Below, in pieces: positions 34,049 through 43,583 of a stretch of 64,000 nt of DNA. The DNA is from Methylobacterium sp. SyP6R (GTDB lineage: Bacteria; Pseudomonadota; Alphaproteobacteria; Rhizobiales; Beijerinckiaceae): assembly GCF_019216885.1 (NCBI RefSeq), contig NZ_JAAQRC020000001.1, forward strand, positions 248,001 through 312,000, in the 5' to 3' direction. A model generated the notes under the pieces. The model saw nothing but the letters and a program-made list of their open reading frames with translations, did not search any database and was not told the DNA's origin. How positions within the stretch are numbered: position 1 is the first letter of the stretch; every line of letters starts with the position of its first letter. The position numbers and the translations under genes were made by a program.

Positions 34049-34140
34049 CTGATCGACTCCGCGCGGCCGATCGGTGGACGACGCACCGGCCCCCGGAGTC
34101 TTCGTGTCTGCCGCGCCCGCGGCGAGCCCGGGGAGCCCGC

Positions 34141-34971
34141 GTGGTCCGCAGCTACTTCCACCTCCACCTCGTGTCGGATTCCACCGGCGAGACCCTGATC
34201 AATGTCGGCCGCGCCGCGGCGGCGCAGTACGAGGGGGTCTCGGCGATCGAGCACGTCTATCCCCTGGTGCGCTCGGGCACCCAGCTCGAACGGGTGATCA
34301 ACGAGATCGAGCAGGCCCCCGGCATCGTGCTCTACACCCTGGTCGGACGCGAGCTGACCGAGCGGCTGGAGGAGGCCTGCCGGGCCACCGGCTCGCCGCT
34401 GCTCTCGGTGCTGGAGCCGGTGCACCGGCTGCTGCAATCCTATCTCGGCACCCATTCCACGGCGCGGCCGGGCGCGCAGCACATGCTGAACGCGGAGTAC
34501 TTCAAGCGCATCGACGCGATGAACTTCACGCTCGCCCACGACGACGGCAACCTGCCGCTCGATCTCAACGAGGCGGACGTGATCCTGCTCGGGGTGAGCC
34601 GCACCTCGAAGACGCCGACGGCGATCTACCTCGCCAACCGGGGCTTGAAGACCACCAACATCCCGCTGATCCCCGGCGTGCCGCCGCCGGCCATCCTCGA
34701 GACCCTGCGCCAGCCGCTGATCGTCGGGCTGATCGCCTCGCCGGAGCGGATCGTTCAGATCCGCCAGAACCGCCTGCTCAGCCTCAAGGCCGACGATTCC
34801 TCGTCCTACGTCGACCGCGACGCGGTGGCGAACGAGATCGCGACCTCGCGGCGGCTCTTCGCCCGCAACCGCTGGCCGGTGATCGACGTCACCCGGCGCT
34901 CGATCGAGGAGACGGCGGCGGCGATCGTCGATCTCCACCGCGAGCACCGGCTGAAGTTCATCGCGGATTGA
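34141..34971 (+). CDS. ppsR: Pyruvate phosphate dikinase / PEP synthase regulatory protein (DUF299)
   Basis: 276 residues. This family is a bifunctional kinase/phosphorylase that switches PEP synthase or pyruvate phosphate dikinase off and on by threonine phosphorylation. Marks: LHLVSDSTGETL at the N terminus, the P loop LLGVSRTSKTPTAIYLANRG at ~150-170, the NIPLIPG loop and SSYVDRDAVANEI near the C terminus. GTG 34141 gives the usual short N terminus. It is the first gene right of the origin (RP001 in Caulobacter), 5 nt before maf. Confidence 0.93.
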   Translation: MVRSYFHLHLVSDSTGETLINVGRAAAAQYEGVSAIEHVYPLVRSGTQLERVINEIEQAPGIVLYTLVGRELTERLEEACRATGSPLLSVLEPVHRLLQSYLGTHSTARPGAQHMLNAEYFKRIDAMNFTLAHDDGNLPLDLNEADVILLGVSRTSKTPTAIYLANRGLKTTNIPLIPGVPPPAILETLRQPLIVGLIASPERIVQIRQNRLLSLKADDSSSYVDRDAVANEIATSRRLFARNRWPVIDVTRRSIEETAAAIVDLHREHRLKFIAD

Positions 34972-34976
34972 CGCCG

Positions 34977-35597
34977 ATGTCGCACGCTCCGTCCCTGTGG
35001 CGCGGCCCCGCGCCGCTCCTCCTCGCCTCGACCAGCCCGACGCGGCGGGCCTTGCTCGCCTCCGCGGGGCTCGACCCCGAGACCCGGTCGCCGGGCGTCG
35101 ACGAGCGCGCCGTCGAGGCGGAGGCCGCAGGCCTGTCGCCCGCGCGGCTCGCCGAGCGACTGGCCGCCGCCAAGGCCGCCGCGGTCGGAGCCTGCGCGCC
35201 CGACCGGGTGGTGATCGGCGCCGACCAGGTGCTCGACCTCGACGGCACGGTCTTCCACAAGCCCTCCGATCGGGCGGGGGCCGCCGCCCATCTCGCCCGC
35301 CTCCAGGGGCGCACCCACGCGCTCCATTCCGCCGTGGCGCTCGCCGTCGACGGCGCGGTGGCGGAGGTTTTCGTCGTCACCGCCCGGCTCACCATGCGGC
35401 CGCTCGATCAGACGGGGATCGCCGCCTATCTCGATGGCGCCGGGCCCGCCGTCACCGGCAGCGTCGGCGCCTACCAGCTCGAGGGCGTCGGCATCCACCT
35501 GTTCGACCGCATCGAGGGCGACCATTCGACCATCCTGGGTCTGCCGCTGCTGCCGCTGCTCGCGCGGTTGCGGGCGCGGGGATTGCTGGCGTTCTGA
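34977..35597 (+). CDS. maf: Maf family nucleotide pyrophosphatase
   Basis: 206 residues. Maf proteins hydrolyse nucleoside triphosphates, often modified ones, and are linked to septum control in some bacteria. Marks: PLLLASTSPTRRALLASAG, RVVIGADQVLDLDGTVFHKP (catalytic Asp in the GADQ block), and SVGAYQLEGVGIHLFDRIEG. The start at ATG 34977 lies 5 nt past the ppsR stop, so the two are co-transcribed. A family A repeat separates it from aroE. Confidence 0.92.
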   Translation: MSHAPSLWRGPAPLLLASTSPTRRALLASAGLDPETRSPGVDERAVEAEAAGLSPARLAERLAAAKAAAVGACAPDRVVIGADQVLDLDGTVFHKPSDRAGAAAHLARLQGRTHALHSAVALAVDGAVAEVFVVTARLTMRPLDQTGIAAYLDGAGPAVTGSVGAYQLEGVGIHLFDRIEGDHSTILGLPLLPLLARLRARGLLAF

Positions 35598-35651
35598 GAA
35601 CCCGGAGGCAGGGCCGTAGCGTGACGCCTGTTTCCTTCATCCCACCCGCGA

Positions 35652-35773
35652 CCTCATCCTGAGGTGCTGCTGCTCGCAGCAGCCTCGAAGGAGGGCTCCA
35701 GGGCTCGCCGAGACTTCTGGAACCCTCCTTCGAGGCTCAGCGATCTTCGATCGTCCGCACCTCAGGATGAGGT
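35652..35773. repeat. Dispersed inverted repeat family A, copy 4
   Basis: Ends CCTCATCCTGAGGTGC and GCACCTCAGGATGAGG, with inner arms CCTCGAAGGAGGGCTCCAG and TGGAACCCTCCTTCGAGG. It lies between maf and aroE, ending about 55 bp before the aroE start. Confidence 0.85.
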
Positions 35774-35828
35774 TCCGGGTGGGACCAACTGCGAAAACCA
35801 TTCGAACTGTCCGAGACTTGGCTTCCCG

Positions 35829-36692
35829 ATGACGACCCCGCACCCCCGAGCCTTCGTGGTCGGCCACCCGATCGGCCATTCGCGCTCGCCGCTGATCCAC
35901 GGCCACTGGCTCGCCGAGCACGGCCTGCCCGGCACCTACGAGCGCGTCGACGTGCATCCCGACGCCTTCCCGGATTTCATCCGCCGCTTGCGCGAGGCGG
36001 GCTTCGTCGGCGGCAATGTCACGATCCCGCACAAGGAGGCGGCGTTCCGCCTCGTCGATGGGTTGACCCCGCGGGCCGAGCGGATCGGCGCCGTCAACAC
36101 CCTGTGGTTCGAGGGTGGGCGCCTCCTCGGCGACAACACCGACGCGCCGGGCTTCCTCGCCCATCTCGATGCCAGCCTCGGCGCCGGCTGGCCGGCGGCG
36201 ACGGGCGTCGCGCACGGCCGCGCCGCCCTGGTGCTCGGGGCCGGCGGGGCGGCTCGCGCCATCCTGGTGGGTCTCCTCGAACGTGGCCTCGACCGGCTGA
36301 TCGTGGCGAACCGCAGCGCCGAGCGGGCCGAGGGCCTGACCGCCCTCGATCCGGCCCGGATCACGGCAGTGTCCTGGGACGCGGTGCCGGCGCGGCTGCC
36401 GGAGACCGGGCTCCTCATCAACACCACGGCGCTCGGCATGGCCGGGCAGGACGCGCTCGCCCTCGACCTCGCCCCGCTGCCCGCGGCGGCGGCGGTCGCC
36501 GACATCGTCTACGTGCCGCTCGAAACCCCGCTCCTCACCGCCGCCCGGGCCCGCGGGCTGCCGGCGGTCGACGGGCTCGGCATGCTGCTGCACCAGGCGG
36601 TGCCGGGTTTCTCCCGCTGGTTCGGCCGCACGCCCGCGGTGACGCCCGGTTTGCGTGCCCGCATCGTCGCCGATCTCGGGAGCCATGGATGA
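35829..36692 (+). CDS. aroE: Shikimate dehydrogenase
   Basis: 287 residues. It reduces 3-dehydroshikimate to shikimate with NADPH in aromatic amino acid synthesis. Signatures: VGHPIGHSRSPLIH (substrate Ser pair), GGNVTIPHKEAAF with the catalytic Lys, GAVNTLW, GDNTDAPGF with the catalytic Asp, and the dinucleotide fold LVLGAGGAARAILVGL. Near the end, GLGMLLHQAVPGFSRWFG. ATG 35829; the frame is open upstream through the repeat but without a better start. It overlaps coaE by ATGA. Confidence 0.95.
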   Translation: MTTPHPRAFVVGHPIGHSRSPLIHGHWLAEHGLPGTYERVDVHPDAFPDFIRRLREAGFVGGNVTIPHKEAAFRLVDGLTPRAERIGAVNTLWFEGGRLLGDNTDAPGFLAHLDASLGAGWPAATGVAHGRAALVLGAGGAARAILVGLLERGLDRLIVANRSAERAEGLTALDPARITAVSWDAVPARLPETGLLINTTALGMAGQDALALDLAPLPAAAAVADIVYVPLETPLLTAARARGLPAVDGLGMLLHQAVPGFSRWFGRTPAVTPGLRARIVADLGSHG

Positions 36693-37288
36693 GCCGGCCG
36701 TTCGTCCTCGGCCTCACCGGCTCGATCGGCATGGGCAAGAGCGCCACCGCGGCGATGTTCGGTGCGCGCGGCGTGCCGGTCCACGATGCCGATGCCTGCG
36801 TGCACGCGCTCTACGGGCCGGGCGGCGCCGCGGCCTCCGCCATCGGCGAGGCCTTTCCCGGGACGCTCGGCCCCGACGGCTCGGTCGATCGCGCGGCGTT
36901 GCGCAACGTCGTGCTCGGCCACCCCGAGCGCCTGCGCCGCCTCGAATCCCTGGTCCATCCCCTGGTGCGTCAGGCGCGCGACGATTTCCTCGCCGCCCAT
37001 GCCGCCGCGCCCCTCGTGGTGCTCGACGTGCCGCTGCTGTTCGAGACCGGCGGCGAGGCGGGATGCGACGCCGTCGCGGTGGTCACCGCCCCGGCCGAGG
37101 TGCAGCGCGCCCGGGTCCTGGCCCGGCCGGGCATGACCGAGGCGGCCTTCGCGCAGATCCTCGCCAAGCAGATGGCGGATGCCGAGAAGCGTCGCCGGGC
37201 CGACTTCCTGATCGAGACCGACCGGGGCTTTCCCCATGCCGAGGCGCAGGTCGACGCGGTGATCGCGGCGGCGAGGCGGGCCGGTTAA
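36689..37288 (+). CDS. coaE: Dephospho-CoA kinase
   Basis: 199 residues. It phosphorylates dephospho-CoA in the last step of CoA synthesis. The P loop is LGLTGSIGMGKSATAAMF, followed by VPVHDADACVHALY (catalytic Asp) and LVVLDVPLLFETG, the usual CoaE triple. The ATG overlaps the aroE stop (ATGA 36689-36692). dnaQ follows 50 nt later. The aroE-coaE-dnaQ order is standard near the alphaproteobacterial origin. Confidence 0.95.
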   Translation: MSRPFVLGLTGSIGMGKSATAAMFGARGVPVHDADACVHALYGPGGAAASAIGEAFPGTLGPDGSVDRAALRNVVLGHPERLRRLESLVHPLVRQARDDFLAAHAAAPLVVLDVPLLFETGGEAGCDAVAVVTAPAEVQRARVLARPGMTEAAFAQILAKQMADAEKRRRADFLIETDRGFPHAEAQVDAVIAAARRAG

Positions 37289-37338
37289 CGCGTCCTCGCT
37301 ACACCGGTCCGAAGACCTCTTTCCAAGGGAGCCGCAGG

Positions 37339-38052
37339 ATGCTGCGCGAGATCGTCCTCGACACCGAGACCACCGGCACCGAGGCCAAGACCGACCGGCT
37401 GATCGAGATCGGCTGCATCGAGCTTCTCAACCACATCCCGTCGGGGCGCGAGTTCCACCGCTACATCAACCCGCAGCGGCCGGTCTCGGAGGGCGCGTTC
37501 CGGGTCCACGGCCTCTCGGATGCGTTCCTCGCCGACAAGCCGCTCTTCGCGCAGATCCTGCCCGACTTCCTGGAGTTCTGCAGCGACGCGACGCTGGTGA
37601 TCCACAACGCCGCCTTCGATGTCGGCTTCCTCAACGCCGAATATGCGCGGCTGGGCGACAAGGCCCCGCCCCTGATCGACCTGACGTCCGTCGTCGACAC
37701 CCTGGCGCTCGCCCGCCGCAAGCATCCGGGTGCTGCCAACAACCTCGATGCGCTGTGCTCGCGCTACGGCATCGACAATTCCCGCCGCACCAAGCACGGC
37801 GCGCTCCTCGATTCGCAGATCCTGGCCGAGGTCTATATCGAGCTGCTCGGCGGCAAGCAGACGACGCTCGGGCTGACCGTCGAGGGGAATGCCGGCCCGG
37901 CCGGTCCTTCAGTAAGGGCCGCCCCCGTCGAGCACGGCCCCCGCCCGATGCGCAGCCGGCTCACCGAGGCCGAGCTCGCGGCCCATGCGGCCTTCACGGC
38001 GGGCATGGGCGAGAAGGCGATCTGGCGGGATTATGTGGGGGAGGCGGGGTGA
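37339..38052 (+). CDS. dnaQ: DNA polymerase III epsilon subunit, 3'-5' proofreading exonuclease
   Basis: 237 residues. The exonuclease motifs are complete: EIVLDTETTGT (ExoI, Asp/Glu), LVIHNAAFDVGFLNAEY (ExoII), and KHGALLDSQILAEVYIELLG (ExoIII, with catalytic His and Asp). The C-terminal ~50 residues bind the polymerase alpha subunit in known DnaQ. ATG 37339 has GCAGG just upstream. secB, which comes next in Caulobacter, is absent here. Confidence 0.95.
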   Translation: MLREIVLDTETTGTEAKTDRLIEIGCIELLNHIPSGREFHRYINPQRPVSEGAFRVHGLSDAFLADKPLFAQILPDFLEFCSDATLVIHNAAFDVGFLNAEYARLGDKAPPLIDLTSVVDTLALARRKHPGAANNLDALCSRYGIDNSRRTKHGALLDSQILAEVYIELLGGKQTTLGLTVEGNAGPAGPSVRAAPVEHGPRPMRSRLTEAELAAHAAFTAGMGEKAIWRDYVGEAG

Positions 38053-38074
38053 GGCCCCTGTCGTCGAACGCTAG

Positions 38075-38311
38075 TCACGGATCTTCGTAGAGGCCATCGA
38101 GGAAGGCTTGATCGATAGGCTGTGGGTTCGGGCCGGCCTGCTCTCGCAGCCTGCCCGCAAACTCGATCGACCGGGTGACGAGATCGTCCGTCTCACATTC
38201 GAGCGCGCCGCCTGGGGCTTGTCGCACCGTCTCGGTCCCGGTGGCGCGCTCGAGGGACGCCGGCTCTTGGGCGAGCGTGTCGACCTTCGGACCCTTGACG
38301 AAGAGGGCCAT
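38075..38311 (-). CDS. VapB-like antitoxin, probably degenerate and without a toxin partner
   Basis: 78 residues from ATG 38311 (GTG 38314 is possible). MALFVKGPKVDTLAQEPASL, then ERATGTETVRQAPGGALECE, follows the pattern of VapB antitoxins of the PSK/Rv0623 type (MALFIRDPEVDxLAxE... TKTEAVRxAL). The helix that normally reads EAVRxALRxAL is broken by Pro-Gly-Gly. The C-terminal end PQPIDQAFLDGLYEDP fits the toxin-binding tail. No VapC PIN gene follows; dnaQ lies downstream on the other strand. Probably a remnant. Confidence 0.5.
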   Translation of the reverse strand: MALFVKGPKVDTLAQEPASLERATGTETVRQAPGGALECETDDLVTRSIEFAGRLREQAGPNPQPIDQAFLDGLYEDP

Positions 38312-38346
38312 CACTCATGAGCCTCCGTAGATGTCACATTCTCCCC

Positions 38347-38482
38347 GTCATTCCGGGGCCGCGCAGCGGAGCCCGGAATCCAGACGCTCAGGTGGTCCAG
38401 AAAGAGGCGGGAGGCTCTCCGCTCGATCCTGAACCCTCCGCGGTTCTGGATTCCGGGCTCCGCTGCGCGGCCCCGGAATGAC
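38347..38482. repeat. Perfect 36-bp inverted repeat with a 64-bp spacer (family E)
   Basis: GTCATTCCGGGGCCGCGCAG and onward at 38347-38382 is matched without error by its complement at 38447-38482. The arms enclose 64 bp with no coding signal. It lies in the gap between the VapB-like gene and the end of gcvP. Confidence 0.9.
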
Positions 38483-38541
38483 AGGTCGGGTTTCATGTCG
38501 TCAGGCTCGGCCGAACAATCTCCCGGATGAACCTGATGGCA

Positions 38542-38568
38542 GCGCCCGATCTCGAGGTGATCGGGCGC
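38542..38568 (-). terminator. Stem-loop after gcvP
   Basis: GCGCCCGAT and ATCGGGCGC pair (9 bp) around a 9-nt loop, 16 nt past the gcvP stop. The T run lies on the gcvP side of the stem, not after it, so the terminator call is only moderate. Confidence 0.5.
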
Positions 38569-38584
38569 CCGAAAAATGCCGATC

Positions 38585-41434
<2,850 letters not shown>

Positions 41435-41490
41435 GGGAGTTTGCCCTGGTCGGAGCCGGTGCGAGGCGGCTCGAAAGATGGAGCACGTCT

Positions 41491-41654
41491 CCCCTCTCCC
41501 GTGTGGGAGAGGGGTAGGGGGATCGAAGATCCCGCGTGAGGGTGACACGCTTCAGTATTAAACTCGAAGCGTCGTGCCGGCGGCGGAACGGTTCAGTTTT
41601 CTTGCTGCACCGTCTCCACCCTCACCCCTACCCCTCTCCCAAACGGGAGAGGGG
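41491..41654. repeat. Inverted repeat family C between gcvH and gcvP
   Basis: CCCCTCTCCCGTGTGGGAGA and GGTAGGGG on the left mirror CCCCTACCCCTCTCCCAAAC and GGGAGAGGGG on the right, around a middle with another small CGAAG-type pairing. It lies within the gcv operon and could affect the ratio of GcvP to GcvH/T by shaping the mRNA; that is inference. Confidence 0.75.
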
Positions 41655-41704
41655 ATCCCGCGCTTGACTGGTGTCGGAACGGATCGGACGAAGATCGTCG
41701 CAGT

Positions 41705-42067
41705 TCAGCCGACGAAGGCGCGGTAGGCCGCCTCGTCCATCAGCCCGTCGAGCTGCGACGGGTCGCCGAGGCGCACGCGGTAGAGCCAGCCGGCCCCCTG
41801 CGGATCGGTGCCGACGCTCTCGGGGTTCGCCACCGCGGCTTCGTTGACCTCGGTCACCTCGCCGTCGACCGGCGCGTAGACGTCGGAGGCCGCCTTGACC
41901 GATTCCACCACCGCGGCGGCGGCACCCTTGGTCAGCGTGGCGCCGACCTTCGGCAGTTCGACGAAGACGAGGTCGCCGAGCTGCTCGGCGGCGTGGTCGG
42001 TGATCCCCACCGTCGCCACGTCGCCCTCCAGGCGCAGCCACTCGTGCTCGTCGGTGTATTTCAGCAT
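41705..42067 (-). CDS. gcvH: Glycine cleavage system H protein
   Basis: 120 residues. It is the lipoylated shuttle that carries the aminomethyl group from GcvP to GcvT. The lipoyl-lysine sits in [19 protein letters not shown], and the N-terminal [20 protein letters not shown] is the family start. ATG 42067 lies 16 nt after the gcvT stop. The set feeds one-carbon units to tetrahydrofolate, important in serine-cycle methylotrophs where glycine is a central intermediate. Confidence 0.96.
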   Translation of the reverse strand: MLKYTDEHEWLRLEGDVATVGITDHAAEQLGDLVFVELPKVGATLTKGAAAAVVESVKAASDVYAPVDGEVTEVNEAAVANPESVGTDPQGAGWLYRVRLGDPSQLDGLMDEAAYRAFVG

Positions 42068-42083
42068 GAAAATCCCCCTTGTT

Positions 42084-43229
42084 TCAGGAACGCTTGAAGC
42101 CGGCGGGGCGGAACGGCAGCGGCACCACCGCGCAGGGCAGGCGCTGGCCGCGCACCTCGGCGAAGACCGGCGTGCCGGGCACCGCGAGCGCGCTCGGCAG
42201 CACCCCCATGGCGATCGGCCCGTCCAGGCTCGGCCCGAAGCCGCCGGAGGTCACCCGGCCGACCGGTTCGGTCGCGTCGGCGGAGTCGTAGAGCGCCGCA
42301 CCGGCCCGCACCGGGGTGCGCCCCTCCGGCCGCAGGCCCACCCGCAGGCGCGCCGGCCCGTCGGCGAGTTCCGCCAGGATGCGCTCGGCGCCGGGAAAGC
42401 CGCCGGCCCGGTCGCCGCCGCGGCGGCGCACCTTCGGGATCGCCCAGGACAGACCGGCCTCGACCGGCGAGGTCTCGGGGTCGATGTCCGAGCCGTGCAG
42501 GCACAGGCCGGCTTCGAGGCGCAGCGAATCGCGGGCACCGAGGCCGATCGGCTTCACCTCCGGATCGGCGAGCAGCACCCGGGCGAGGGCGACCGCGGCC
42601 TTGGCCGGCAGCGCGATCTCGAACCCGTCCTCGCCGGTATAGCCGGAGCGCACGGCGACGCCCTCCTCCCCCGCGAAGGTGATCGGCCGCGCATCCATGA
42701 ACCGCATCTCCGCCACCGCCGGCACGTGTCGGGCGAGCGCCGCTTCCGCCCCCGGGCCCTGGAGCGCGATCAATGCCCGGTCGATCGGCTCGACCGTGCA
42801 CGCAGTGCCGATCGCGTCGAGGAGATGGGCGAGGTCGGCGGCCTTGTTGGCGGCATTCACGACCAGCAGGTAATGGTCGCTCAAGTTCGCGAGCATCAGG
42901 TCGTCGAGGATGCCGCCGCCCTGCGTCGTGAAGAATCCGTAGCGCTGGCGCCCGGGCTTGAGCCCGAGAACGTCGATCGGCAGCACCGTCTCGAGGGCGC
43001 GGGCGGCATCCGCGAGGTCGCCCGAGCGGGCCCGCACGGCGATCTGGCCCATATGGGATACGTCGAACAGCCCGGCCGCCTTGCGGGTATGCAGGTGCTC
43101 CTTGAGCAGCCCGAGCGGGTATTGCAGCGGCATCAAATAGCCGGCGAACGGCACCATCCGGGCGCCGACCTCCTGGTGCAGCGCGTGCAGGGGAGTCTGG
43201 AGCAGGGTGGAAGCCGTGTCGGCGGTCAT
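42084..43229 (-). CDS. gcvT: Aminomethyltransferase, glycine cleavage T protein
   Basis: 381 residues. It moves the methylene group to tetrahydrofolate and frees ammonia. Family blocks: [33 protein letters not shown] (catalytic Asp), [52 protein letters not shown] and [12 protein letters not shown]. First gene of the gcvTHP set. Divergent from aceE-type E1 across a 354-bp gap. No glycine riboswitch signature was found upstream. Confidence 0.95.
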   Translation of the reverse strand: MTADTASTLLQTPLHALHQEVGARMVPFAGYLMPLQYPLGLLKEHLHTRKAAGLFDVSHMGQIAVRARSGDLADAARALETVLPIDVLGLKPGRQRYGFFTTQGGGILDDLMLANLSDHYLLVVNAANKAADLAHLLDAIGTACTVEPIDRALIALQGPGAEAALARHVPAVAEMRFMDARPITFAGEEGVAVRSGYTGEDGFEIALPAKAAVALARVLLADPEVKPIGLGARDSLRLEAGLCLHGSDIDPETSPVEAGLSWAIPKVRRRGGDRAGGFPGAERILAELADGPARLRVGLRPEGRTPVRAGAALYDSADATEPVGRVTSGGFGPSLDGPIAMGVLPSALAVPGTPVFAEVRGQRLPCAVVPLPFRPAGFKRS

Positions 43230-43583
43230 CGGTCAGGAGGCTCCCGGGCGCGTCCGGACGCGGGTAGATCGGCGATTCCCGTGTTCCTTGCCGAAGCCGG
43301 TTCGGCGAGGACTCATCGACGGGAAGGCCGGCCCCGCACGGCCGGACTTTGCCCGGGACCTTAGGACAAAAGTGCCATTGACGCTACCCGGCGGACACCG
43401 CCGCACCTCCGGTCGCCGCCGGGACGGAATGCGTGGCCTTGGCGGTACGATGCGGAAAGATCGACCGCGAACGACCGACCTCGCGAAAATGTTTTGCGCT
43501 TTCTCCTCGTCCAGCGGCAAACGAAGCAGCCTCTGCCGCGACCGGGGACTTATCCTGGCGCCAGCGATGGGAGATACGACGCC
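43230..43583. promoter_or_regulatory. Divergent promoter region, gcvT and aceE
   Basis: 354 bp shared by the two divergent genes. A short hairpin GCCGAAGCCGGTTCGGC is at about 43291-43307, and a less GC-rich stretch with AAAATGTTTTGCGC lies about 90 bp before aceE. The canonical tandem glycine aptamer pattern is absent. No operator recognised. Confidence 0.4.

Larger units (their letters stand above)
33610..34140. other. oriC: Chromosomal replication origin (oriC) candidate
   Basis: 531 bp without a gene between hemE (read left) and ppsR (read right), the exact context of the Caulobacter and Sinorhizobium origins. It contains an AT-rich patch at 33738-33778 (AAAAGAAAAGAGAGATTCTA and onward) that could be the unwinding element, a perfect CtrA box at 33837-33851, a perfect DnaA box at 34040-34048, a weaker DnaA-like box CCGTCCACA at 33806-33814, and two further TTAAC sites near 33966 and 33997. 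Genes on both sides point away from it. Synteny is recalled from established origin maps; box counts are from reading the sequence. Confidence 0.78.

Noticed and set aside
38347..38482. CRISPR or integron attC site
   Set aside because: There is one inverted pair with no array of spaced direct repeats, no cas or integrase gene.
43230..43583. Glycine riboswitch upstream of gcvT
   Set aside because: The conserved aptamer elements (GGAGAG, CGCCGAAGG, then CUCUCAGGCAAAAGGACAG) are not present on the gcvT strand; only a short CGCCGAA-like hairpin is.
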